The notes beneath the pieces were generated by a model. The model ran no database searches. It was not told the origin of the DNA and worked only from the letters and a program-made list of their open reading frames with translations. A stretch of DNA of 24,763 bases from an uncultured Angelakisella sp. GTDB lineage: Bacteria > Bacillota > Clostridia > Oscillospirales > Ruminococcaceae. Every line of letters begins with the position of its first letter. Positions within the stretch are counted from its first letter, which is position 1. The stretch is taken from assembly GCA_934524965.1 (NCBI GenBank), contig CAKSYU010000027.1, positions 1-24,763 of the forward strand, in the 5' to 3' direction. Positions 19,746-24,763 of this stretch are shown in pieces. The translations under genes were made by a program, and so were the position numbers.

Positions 19746-19783
19746 AAAAGGCTCCGCGGTCTCCTTCCACCGCCGAGCCTTTT
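19746..19783 (+). terminator. Terminator of the ATP synthase operon
   Basis: AAAAGGCTC (19746-19754) pairs with GAGCCTTTT (19775-19783), extended by GCGGT/ACCGC inside. A pyrimidine-rich run with many T follows. It lies 124 bases past atpC. Confidence 0.85.
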
Positions 19784-19965
19784 CTCTTTCTTCTCCCCCG
19801 TTATTTTACTCGGCGGTCTTTTGCCCCCTCTATAGCGGCGCAGACAAAAGTTTGCAGCAAACATCTTCGCAAAAAATTCCCCTCGCGCGCGGCGCGCCCG
19901 TGCCCGCGCGTACCCACCCCCGCGCGGGAAAAAAGAAATAAAAGAGCACAGCCTGCATAAAACTC
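19784..19965. other. Low-complexity GC-rich spacer
   Basis: No gene seen between the atp terminator and the tRNA promoter. The stretch around 19880-19930 is a simple CG-rich run, including an 8-bp stem CCCGCGCG/CGCGCGGG followed by A rather than T, so it is not a plus-strand terminator. Confidence 0.5.
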
Positions 19966-19995
19966 TTGACAGGCGCCCCAGCCGTATGGTAAAAT
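19966..19995 (+). promoter_or_regulatory. Promoter of tRNA-Val
   Basis: TTGACA (19966-19971), 18-base spacer, TAAAAT (19990-19995). The tRNA begins 19 bases downstream. Confidence 0.8.
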
Positions 19996-20013
19996 AATCG
20001 AGCAGCCAAAAAT

Positions 20014-20089
20014 GGACGATTAGCTCAGCTGGAAGAGCATCCGCTTGACGTGCGGAGGGTCACAGGTTCAAGTCCTGTATCGTCCACCA
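20014..20089 (+). tRNA. tRNA-Val (anticodon GAC)
   Basis: A 76-base cloverleaf with encoded CCA. The acceptor stem GGACGAT pairs with ATCGTCC, the D stem is GCTC/GAGC, the anticodon stem TCCGC/GCGGA holds loop TTGACGT, and the T arm is ACAGGTTCAAGTCCTGT. The accessory region of the window begins directly downstream, which makes this tRNA a plausible integration point, but I found no second copy of its 3' end in the window to act as the other attachment site. Confidence 0.96.
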
Positions 20090-20540
20090 AATGTACCACA
20101 GCGGGAAATCGCAAAGCAATTTGTGGTCTCCCGCTAATGGTGCATAGAAACAAAAAACGCAAAGTCAAAAAAAGAAAGAAAATACTTTTTAGTGTCGCAA
20201 GGGGCAGAACCGATCGAGGAGCTGGACGCCGGCGCATCACACGCCTGTTACCTTGATTTGTCCTTTCTTCCACGTTACTGTACCGACCCGCTCTCCTGTT
20301 GCGAACAGGATCATGGCAGGTTCCCGATGGCACAGAGGTATCGATTTCCGCATCGACTTTGCAATTACCCAGTCAGCGTTCTGTGATCTACTGACAGGCG
20401 CCGGAGCCTTCATGCGCAAAGGGGATCCGGCTGCGATGGGCTATGTGTCAGATAGCCCGTGGTAATTGGTTTTTCAAAGTGCAAACGCATGGCACAAAAA
20501 GAAAAGCCAAGCCCCGTTCTTTAGTGAAGAAACGATACGC
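20090..20540. other. Gene-poor stretch downstream of tRNA-Val
   Basis: About 450 bases without a supported gene. It starts with an AGCGGGA/TCCCGCT stem (about 20110-20144) and an A-rich run. On the minus strand 20237-20413 could encode 58 residues (start MKAPAPVSRS, end WKKGQIKVTGV), but no ribosome site is present and I do not recognise it. It may be the remnant of a decayed gene. Confidence 0.4.
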
Positions 20541-20570
20541 TTGACTTTCGGTATCAAATCGTGCTATGGT
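20541..20570 (+). promoter_or_regulatory. Promoter of an orphan structured RNA
   Basis: TTGACT (20541-20546), 18-base spacer, TATGGT (20565-20570). It is followed within 110 bases by a structured, terminator-ended stretch and no plus-strand gene. Confidence 0.6.
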
Positions 20571-20576
20571 AAGCAC

Positions 20577-20681
20577 GAAAACAAGACACTCGGTGTATAA
20601 AGTCTGCGTGATCGGCTAAGGATCACAAAGATGGGTGGCGGAAGGACGGCAATCCTTTCCCACCCCGCAGGGTGTTTTTTT
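20577..20681 (+). ncRNA. Putative structured small RNA or orphan attenuator
   Basis: About 105 bases from the predicted start to the T run. Hairpin P2 is GTGATC/GATCAC (20608-20613 with 20621-20626). Hairpin P3 is GGGTGG/CCACCC (20633-20638 with 20660-20665), with an inner GGAAGGA stem. CTGCG (20604-20608) can pair with CGCAG (20666-20670) to close a three-way junction. The terminator stem CACCC/GGGTG (20661-20665 with 20670-20674) followed by seven T competes with both P3 and the closing stem. That is the logic of a riboswitch-type switch, yet no gene follows on this strand. It matches no RNA family I can recall. An independent small RNA is the alternative. Confidence 0.55.
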
Positions 20682-20848
20682 CTTTTGTGCTCTTATTGTA
20701 CGACTTATTGGGCTGGTTGTCAATGGTAAATGTAGAATTCTTTGCCATGTTATCCTTGGCAAAACAGAGAAATTACGGCGGATATTTGGACACATTTCCC
20801 AAAGGCAGCACCGCATTTACGGTTATGCGCCACATTGCCGCCCGCCGG
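20682..20848. other. Gene-free stretch
   Basis: No supported gene. It contains a TTTGCCA/TGGCAAA dyad (20741-20763). Short open frames on both strands have no ribosome sites and run into the neighbouring repeat. Confidence 0.5.
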
Positions 20849-20919
20849 TGTTCAACTTGAACATCAATAAAAGAAGCAGCCCCCTGCTGGCATTTCCGCC
20901 TGCAGAGGGCTGTGTTTTT
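20849..20919 (-). repeat. Composite repeat R1: palindrome plus terminator after the YhcG-like gene
   Basis: Palindrome TGTTCAACTTGAACA at 20849-20863, then a terminator stem (20877-20887 with 20902-20912, one mismatch) followed on the minus strand by CTTCTTTTATT. It lies 50 bases past the minus-strand nuclease gene and can end its transcript. Nearly identical composites occur at 22118 and 23109. Confidence 0.85.
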
Positions 20920-20969
20920 ATAGTTTGGGTTGCCGATCGTCCGCATTGCATCTTCCACCGTTTCGGCAA

Positions 20970-21977
20970 TCATTTCTTGATCCGTTTTTGAATGTCCTCA
21001 ACGGAGGGGAGCTGCTTGCTCAATGCTTCCGGCAAACTGCTGGTGATTTTATATTCACTGACACCAATGGGCTTGGACATATCCTTCAGTGCGTACTCGG
21101 CGACAAGGTCATTCTTGCTCTTGCAGAGCAGCAGTCCGATAGAGGGATTGTCCTCCGGACGTTTGATGATGCCATCTACTGCAGACAGATAGAAATTGAG
21201 CTGTCCGGCATACTCCGGCTTAAACTCACCGGTTTTCAGTTCGATCACCACATAGCAGCGCAGGTTAAGGTTATAGAACAAGAGGTCGATATAAAAGTCA
21301 TCGCCGCCTACATTGAGGTGATACTGATTACCAAGGAAAGCAAAGCCGGTGCCAAGCTCCAAGAGCAGCTTGGTAACATCCTTGACCAAAGCATTCTCTA
21401 TATCACGCTCGACCATATCTTCGCTGAACGGGATAAAATCAAAGATATACGGGTCTTTCATTGTCTGTGCCGCCAGCTCACTTTGCGGGGAAGCAAGACG
21501 GATCTCAAAGTTTGAAATCTTTTCCGCAAGCGCTTGACGCTCATACAAACCGCTTTCGATTTGATGGATAAGGACATTGTGTGACCAACCATTCTCAGCT
21601 GTCTTTTTGATATACCAAACCCGCTGCTCAGCATCTTTGACCTTATCTAAAATAGCCGTATTGTGCGACCACGGAATTTGTGCAGACACCGTCTGCACAA
21701 ATTCTTCGTCAGGATAAGTCTCCGCGAACTTCGCCATATACTTCAGATTTCGCACAGAATAACCCTTGACATTCGGGAAGGAAATGCGAATATCTGCGGC
21801 AAGATTTTCAACAAACTTGCTGCCCCAGGTTTTATGCTCGTTTATGACCATGCCGATATGGTAGTAGAGCATAATCAGTTCACGGTTCACATTGAGTGCA
21901 GCCTTATACTGCGCTCCTCTGATCTCACTTTTTATAGTTTCTATAATCTCGATGTATTCATTGTTGTTCATCAACAT
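20970..21977 (-). CDS. YhcG/DUF1016-family protein with PD-(D/E)XK nuclease domain
   Basis: 335 residues. An N-terminal helical, DNA-binding-like domain (about 1-165, with AALNVNRELIMLYYHIG and NLKYMAKFAETYP, typical of YhcG) is joined to a C-terminal nuclease fold. The PD-(D/E)XK core is visible as Asp231 in FYIDLLFYN and Glu246-x-Lys248 in CYVVIELKTG. YhcG proteins are widespread in mobile and defence regions, and their exact role is not settled. I chose the ATG at 21977 because GGAGG lies seven bases upstream; an upstream TTG would fall in that ribosome site. It has its own promoter (22077-22105) and terminator (R1). Base composition is clearly more AT-rich than in the ATP synthase genes, consistent with transfer. 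Confidence 0.88.
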   Translation of the reverse strand: MLMNNNEYIEIIETIKSEIRGAQYKAALNVNRELIMLYYHIGMVINEHKTWGSKFVENLAADIRISFPNVKGYSVRNLKYMAKFAETYPDEEFVQTVSAQIPWSHNTAILDKVKDAEQRVWYIKKTAENGWSHNVLIHQIESGLYERQALAEKISNFEIRLASPQSELAAQTMKDPYIFDFIPFSEDMVERDIENALVKDVTKLLLELGTGFAFLGNQYHLNVGGDDFYIDLLFYNLNLRCYVVIELKTGEFKPEYAGQLNFYLSAVDGIIKRPEDNPSIGLLLCKSKNDLVAEYALKDMSKPIGVSEYKITSSLPEALSKQLPSVEDIQKRIKK

Positions 21978-22076
21978 TGTGATGCCCTCCAATTTCCTGT
22001 TTCAAAAATCTGTTTCCACACTCCTGATAACATGGATATTTCCGCTCTTATAAAATTCGTCCATTTCGCTGCTATT

Positions 22077-22105
22077 ATCATACCTTCCACTGGGAAGCCT
22101 GTCAA
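22077..22105 (-). promoter_or_regulatory. Promoter of the YhcG-like gene
   Basis: On the minus strand TTGACA (22100-22105), 17-base spacer, TATGAT (22077-22082). The leader is about 95 bases and contains a 20-codon frame (22064-22002, MDEFYKSGNI) with no ribosome site. The promoter starts 13 bases past the palindrome at 22119-22131, so each unit brings its own promoter. Confidence 0.78.
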
Positions 22106-22117
22106 CAAAGTCGTCGG

Positions 22118-22188
22118 TGTTCAACTTGAACATCAATAGAAAAAGCAGCCCCCTGCTGGCATTTCTGCCTGCGGAGGGCTGTGTTTTT
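22118..22188 (-). repeat. Composite repeat R2: palindrome plus terminator after the toxin gene
   Basis: Palindrome at 22118-22132, terminator stem 22146-22156 with 22171-22181, and CTTTTTC after the stem on the minus strand. It is nearly identical to R1 over about 70 bases, with small changes in stem and loop. It would end the toxin transcript and separates it from the YhcG promoter. Confidence 0.85.
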
Positions 22189-22207
22189 CTGTTGTGAGTG
22201 AGCAGGT

Positions 22208-22220
22208 GTTCAACTTGAAC
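22208..22220. repeat. Solo palindrome between toxin gene stop and R2
   Basis: GTTCAACTTGAAC, here extended to 12-bp arms (GCAGGTGTTCAA with TTGAACATCTGC, one G-T pair). It lies eight bases past the toxin stop codon. With R2 it gives two palindromes 89 bases apart around one terminator. Confidence 0.8.
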
Positions 22221-22228
22221 ATCTGCCA

Positions 22229-22804
22229 TCAGCGGTGCTGTCCCCGCGCCGGAGCCTCCGGCTTCTGCGCACGCAGCTCGGCTGCTTCCCGCTCGGCTTC
22301 GGCGATAATTTTGGTGGTAAGGGCTTCCCGTTGAAGTTCTGCTCTCATCAAATTTTCCAGCCGTCTAATATCAGGAAATACAACATTCTTGCCATTGTAA
22401 ACGAGCTGGCGTGCTCGCGTCGCATTAGAACGAATTTGCCGGGCGATCGAGTGGCGGACTGGAACCGGATTTCCATTTCTGGTATGTATATGATCCAAAT
22501 ACTTTTCCGTAACTGGAAACATATTCTGAATTAGAAATGCGGCTTGCCGCCCATCATATTCTCCAATAACAATGGTTAAGCAACGACCATACCTCGCAAC
22601 CTGTTTATCCATAATTGCTTGGAACTTTTCCGTTCTTGAACTCATCGGGACAACCCAAAGAAGTCCATCGATTTTTTGATCCCTCATGCAAAAGAATGTT
22701 GGACGGTAGGCGCCGCCCTCCTTGTTGCGCATAAGCTTATCATCTTGGACTTTTTGGAAATAGTCATCTTTTATATGATATACATACCCCTCTTGAAACA
22801 GCAT
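22229..22804 (-). CDS. Type III toxin-antitoxin endoribonuclease toxin (ToxN/AbiQ superfamily, CptN- or TenpN-like)
   Basis: 191 residues. Type III toxins are RNases that cut cellular RNA and their own repeat RNA; the repeats fold and hold the toxin inactive. Family-like segments are NKEGGAYRP (27-35), PMSSRTEKF (53-61, the region of the catalytic Lys/Ser-Thr), FLIQNMFPVTEKYL (90-103) and FPDIRRLENLM (143-153). The tail from about 155 is charged and Ala/Glu-rich. AAAGGGAG precedes the ATG. The call rests as much on the upstream DNA: two tandem repeats, a short terminator and a strong promoter in the order of a type III locus. Such systems often act in phage abortive infection. Subfamily is not settled. 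Confidence 0.85.
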   Translation of the reverse strand: MLFQEGYVYHIKDDYFQKVQDDKLMRNKEGGAYRPTFFCMRDQKIDGLLWVVPMSSRTEKFQAIMDKQVARYGRCLTIVIGEYDGRQAAFLIQNMFPVTEKYLDHIHTRNGNPVPVRHSIARQIRSNATRARQLVYNGKNVVFPDIRRLENLMRAELQREALTTKIIAEAEREAAELRAQKPEAPARGQHR

Positions 22805-22827
22805 ATTCGTCTCCCTTTATGTAGAAA

Positions 22828-22855
22828 GGTAGCCCTATCTCTCGATAGGGCTACC
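22828..22855 (-). terminator. Terminator between antitoxin repeats and toxin gene
   Basis: A perfect 12-bp stem (22828-22839 with 22844-22855) with a four-base loop, followed on the minus strand by TTTCTAC. The short, broken T run should let some transcription pass, giving much antitoxin RNA and little toxin mRNA, as in other type III systems. Confidence 0.85.
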
Positions 22856-22863
22856 ACACATTT

Positions 22864-22959
22864 TCGAGCCGTTCATTTGTATTGCCGCCAACGGTGGGCA
22901 AGCGATATTTATCGAGCCGTTCATTTGTATTGCCGCCAACGGTGGGCGAACCATATTTT
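22864..22959 (-). ncRNA. Type III antitoxin RNA: two 48-nt tandem repeats
   Basis: Two units (22864-22911 and 22912-22959) share 36 identical bases and differ in most of the remaining 12. Read on the minus strand, each core begins GCCCACCGTTGGCGGCAATA and ends in ACGGCTCGA; CCG/CGG and other short complementary stretches could form the pseudoknot seen in this class. The repeats lie between a strong promoter and a leaky terminator, directly upstream of the toxin gene. Two repeats is low but within the known range. Confidence 0.88.
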
Positions 22960-22987
22960 CCTTGGGGCATCTCTGCCCTGTACTATT

Positions 22988-23016
22988 ATTGTACTCATGA
23001 AGCCGGATTATGTCAA
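22988..23016 (-). promoter_or_regulatory. Promoter of the type III toxin-antitoxin locus
   Basis: On the minus strand TTGACA (23011-23016), 17-base spacer, TACAAT (22988-22993). It is close to full consensus, as expected for a highly expressed antitoxin RNA. Transcription should start near 22981, about 20 bases before the first repeat. Confidence 0.88.
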
Positions 23017-23108
23017 GAGTTTTGCAATGTTATCTTGTCATGTTCCGCGCCTCCTCTCTTGGAAACAATCTTACCATGCAGGTATAAGATATGCAAGACA
23101 GCATTGTT

Positions 23109-23173
23109 GTTCAAGTTGAACATCAATAGAAAAAGCAGCCCTCTGCCGACATTTCTGCTTGCAGAGGGCTGTA
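23109..23173 (-). repeat. Composite repeat R3: palindrome plus terminator after the small genes
   Basis: Palindrome at 23109-23121 with G at the centre instead of C, and a perfect 11-bp terminator stem (23136-23146 with 23161-23171) followed on the minus strand by CTTTTTC. One stem base differs from R1 and R2 in a way that restores pairing, which suggests the hairpin is kept by selection. It would end the TadZ-like transcript. Confidence 0.85.
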
Positions 23174-23184
23174 CTTTCCCGCGA

Positions 23185-23352
23185 TCAGTGGGTACCGTCG
23201 TCCGTCTCCGACTCCTTCACTTCCAAAACATTGCCCCACGCATCATAAACGATGGTGACGGCTGGCTCCTCGTCCCACATCTCCTCCGGCATCGGATCCT
23301 CCGGAATGGACTTCAAAAAATCGGTCAGTTCTTTCTTCTTGGTTTCGCTCAT
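23185..23352 (-). CDS. Small acidic protein of 55 residues, unknown
   Basis: Starts MSETKKKELTDFLKSIPEDP and ends VKESETDDGTH. It is rich in Glu/Asp, soluble, with no membrane segment. A good ribosome site (GGGAGGAAC) precedes the ATG. It follows the 39-residue gene by 24 bases and the TadZ-like gene on the same strand, and R3 follows its stop, so the three form one transcript. I do not recognise a family. Confidence 0.6.
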   Translation of the reverse strand: MSETKKKELTDFLKSIPEDPMPEEMWDEEPAVTIVYDAWGNVLEVKESETDDGTH

Positions 23353-23376
23353 TACATTGTTCCTCCCTTATATGTT

Positions 23377-23496
23377 TTATTTATCTTCCAGCGCAAGCAC
23401 CAATTCCTCCTCGCAGCACTCGCTGTCGTTGGTGTCTTGGTGGTTGTTGCTTTTTTCAAGGCTCGCTCTGTTGTTGTAAATATCTTCTAATTTCAT
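23377..23496 (-). CDS. Small acidic protein of 39 residues, unknown
   Basis: Starts MKLEDIYNNRASLEKSNNHQ and ends ELVLALEDK, with a CC pair near residue 27. GGGGAGG is upstream but about 14 bases from the ATG, longer than ideal. It lies 24 bases after the TadZ-like gene in the same direction. It could be a small partner of the ATPase-like protein or not translated at all. Confidence 0.45.
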   Translation of the reverse strand: MKLEDIYNNRASLEKSNNHQDTNDSECCEEELVLALEDK

Positions 23497-23520
23497 GGTA
23501 TCACTCTTTTCCTCCCCTTG

Positions 23521-24636
23521 TCAATCTGTTTTTTGCCGTCGCAGGCTTTGCAGCATCCGGCGGAGTGCTTTTATATTCTCTCGGTTTTTCACAAGTGGAT
23601 TCGGATTATAGCTCCATGGATAAGCACGGCAGCCGCTGCGCCGAAGCTCAGCCGTCAGCTCCTGCGCTTTTCGCGCGGCGGCTGGGTACAGGATATACTC
23701 CACGGTTCCCGCCACATCGCTGTTATCCTGGATGAATTCCAGCAGCTCCGGCGTCTCCCACGGCGCTGTCCCGCAGCAAAGCAACCGATACGGTGCCTGG
23801 AAGAACTCAATATACCCGCGACCGGCAAGCTGTCCCATATCCAGCACCACCACATCGAAGCGGGACTGCATCCCTTGATCGAAGAACAAGGTCACGCCGG
23901 AAACCGTCACCGCGCCGGAAAGCTCCTGCAGCTCGTGCTCCTGGCACATGGCATCCAAAATCCGATGTTCAACTTGAACACCGACCTTGTAATGCTGCCG
24001 CGCAAGCTCCGCCGCGACCTCCAGTGCCAGATGAGTAGCGCCGCCTCGCTTCTGAAGAGCTGCCACAGCGATCCGCTGCGGCTCGGCGCCGCCGGCGGGA
24101 CGAGGCGGCTGCCGATCCAGGAGCCGCTGCATTTTCTCATTCAGCAGCAGCTCCTCCTCTTTTTCCTCGGCGTTTCCGTTCAGCGTCTCCGGCGCCGGCT
24201 GGGGCAGCGCTGCTGCCGGCACCCACTCATCGTCCTCCGCAGGCACCTCGATCAGACTGTCCGCCTCCTCAGCGACGCGATCCCGCTCGATGGCGTCCTG
24301 CAGCAGCTCGCAGTCGATAGTACCGACCAGGATACTGCCGACACCCTGCTGCCGCAGAAAGTCTTTTGTCTGCCGGAAATCCTCGTCCTTATTCCCATAG
24401 ATGAACACGACCTTGCAGCGCTCGGCAGCGATGCGGAGCCGCTGTACGACCTCCAGCAGATCGCCCTTACCGCCTAACTCGCGCGAGAGGACGACGGCAT
24501 GGGGATTGTAGGAGATCACAGCGTCAATGACCTGCTCCTTCTTCCTTACTCGGGTCAGAACATCGACGGTATCAATGCTGCCAATCAAGCGCTCCAGTGC
24601 CTTATCTCCGACAGCGGAGACGACCTTAATACTCAT
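23521..24636 (-). CDS. TadZ/CpaE-like protein with atypical ParA-type ATPase domain
   Basis: 371 residues. Residues 1-120 resemble a CheY-type receiver without phosphorylation residues, as in TadZ. A Pro/Glu-rich linker (about 125-180) leads to a ParA/MinD-like domain. Its P-loop position reads QKRGGATHLAL (195-205), lacking the usual GK[ST], and DVVVLDMGQL (from 261) is the Walker B-like strand. TadZ proteins place pilus or conjugation machinery at a cell pole; no other tad gene is in the window, although more may lie beyond the right edge. Residues 220-224 (VQVEH) are encoded by one copy of the dispersed palindrome, where relatives would usually have another strand end. AAAGGAG precedes the ATG. 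No promoter is visible, so it may be transcribed from further upstream. Confidence 0.72.
   Translation of the reverse strand: MSIKVVSAVGDKALERLIGSIDTVDVLTRVRKKEQVIDAVISYNPHAVVLSRELGGKGDLLEVVQRLRIAAERCKVVFIYGNKDEDFRQTKDFLRQQGVGSILVGTIDCELLQDAIERDRVAEEADSLIEVPAEDDEWVPAAALPQPAPETLNGNAEEKEEELLLNEKMQRLLDRQPPRPAGGAEPQRIAVAALQKRGGATHLALEVAAELARQHYKVGVQVEHRILDAMCQEHELQELSGAVTVSGVTLFFDQGMQSRFDVVVLDMGQLAGRGYIEFFQAPYRLLCCGTAPWETPELLEFIQDNSDVAGTVEYILYPAAARKAQELTAELRRSGCRAYPWSYNPNPLVKNRENIKALRRMLQSLRRQKTD
23967..23979. repeat. Palindrome copy inside the TadZ-like coding sequence
   Basis: GTTCAACTTGAAC read in frame on the minus strand as Val-Gln-Val-Glu-His. All other copies in the window are intergenic. 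The reading frame is kept. Confidence 0.8.
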
Positions 24637-24667
24637 TTTCCAGCTCTCCTTTCTCTTTCTTCTTGAT

Positions 24668-24680
24668 GTTCAACTTGAAC
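24668..24680. repeat. Palindrome copy upstream of the TadZ-like gene
   Basis: GATGTTCAACTTGAACATC, the fullest version (9-bp arms around a central C), 31 bases before the TadZ-like start codon. It lies six bases from the 49-bp inverted repeat at the window end. Confidence 0.82.
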
Positions 24681-24686
24681 ATCGGC

Positions 24687-24735
24687 CAGCTTGTCGAGAA
24701 ACCCGGTTGCACATTACGCAACAACCGGGTTTTTG
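24687..24735 (+). repeat. Right copy of the 49-bp inverted repeat, terminator-like
   Basis: Exact reverse complement of 1-49. Read on the plus strand, the 11-bp stem AAACCCGGTTG/CAACCGGGTTT is followed by T, a terminator for plus-strand transcription, though no plus-strand gene precedes it here. Its presence at both window ends suggests a dispersed repeat at which an assembly stopped. Confidence 0.8.
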
Positions 24736-24763
24736 GTATGTTCGCGGAAGAAAGTGTGGAAAA

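Noticed and set aside
20025..20333. Minus-strand open frame of 102 codons containing LVDDTGLEPVTLRTSSG
   Set aside because: Its C-terminal part is the antisense translation of tRNA-Val(GAC), a well-known false protein; there is no ribosome site.
20577..20681. T-box, SRP RNA or 6S RNA
   Set aside because: The T-box element TGGNACCGCG is absent and no amino-acid gene follows; the SRP domain IV loop pattern and the 6S size and central bubble do not fit.
22002..22229. Minus-strand open frame of 75 codons starting MADVQVEH
   Set aside because: It runs through a palindrome, the R2 terminator, another palindrome and the YhcG promoter, so it is not a gene.
22864..22959. Tandem repeats considered as a CRISPR array
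   Set aside because: Only two units with 12-base variable tails and no spacer-sized gaps; the adjacent toxin gene, terminator and promoter explain them as a type III antitoxin RNA.
22676..23119. Plus-strand open frame of 147 codons with an internal repeat AVHLYCRQRWA
   Set aside because: The repeated peptide is just the antitoxin RNA repeat read on the wrong strand; no ribosome site.
20849..24680. Palindrome family as canonical parS or dif sites
   Set aside because: The core differs from parS TGTTTCACGTGAAACA in the arms and has an odd-length centre; the Firmicutes dif sequence is unrelated.

Overview
The window reads as chromosomal DNA of a Gram-positive anaerobe, most likely a gut clostridium of the Oscillospiraceae/Ruminococcaceae type. 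This is inferred from strong GGAGG-type ribosome sites, lipoprotein signal peptides, GC-rich genes with mostly G/C third codon positions, and a nupNOPQ-like nucleoside ABC transporter. The c subunit of its ATP synthase carries a two-carboxylate ion site, known from the Na+-coupled enzyme of Fusobacterium. I cannot name the species.

Layout. (1) 1-3.2 kb: a lipoprotein 5'-nucleotidase on the minus strand; a 44-residue membrane peptide behind a perfect TTGACA-17-TATAAT promoter; and a lipoprotein with propeller-like repeats. (2) 3.2-10.3 kb, minus strand: a seven-gene operon in the order BMP-family nucleoside-binding lipoprotein, ABC ATPase, two permeases, VOC-fold protein, uridine phosphorylase-like enzyme and an FAD/[2Fe-2S] reductase. 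A Crp/Fnr-family regulator diverges from it. (3) 11.3-12.1 kb: a LuxR-type regulator, divergent from the next operon. (4) 12.5-19.6 kb, plus strand: a complete F-type ATP synthase operon (atpZ-like, atpI, B, E, F, H, A, G, D, C) with a structured leader and a terminator. (5) 20.0 kb: tRNA-Val(GAC). (6) 20.1-24.7 kb: an accessory region starting just past the tRNA. It holds an orphan structured RNA, a YhcG/DUF1016 nuclease-fold gene, a complete type III toxin-antitoxin locus (promoter, two 48-nt RNA repeats, leaky terminator, toxin), two tiny genes and a TadZ/CpaE-like gene.

Regions 1 and 2 make sense together as nucleotide scavenging: extracellular nucleotides are dephosphorylated, nucleosides are taken up, then cleaved by phosphorolysis. 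The ATP synthase operon is conventional in order and probably uses the membrane ion gradient, perhaps of Na+.

The most unusual structure is in region 6. The palindrome TGTTCAA-S-TTGAACA (13-bp core) occurs six times within the last 3.9 kb and I saw it nowhere else in the window. Three copies form a ~70-bp composite with a conserved transcription terminator, each placed just after a minus-strand gene. One lies in frame inside the TadZ-like gene. The palindromes cut the region into units that each hold a gene with its own promoter and terminator: the type III toxin-antitoxin unit and the YhcG unit. This looks like a palindrome-delimited cassette array of defence-type genes. That is an inference and can be tested by comparing strains.

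The window also begins and ends with inverted copies of the same 49-bp terminator-like sequence, which suggests it is a contig broken at a dispersed repeat.
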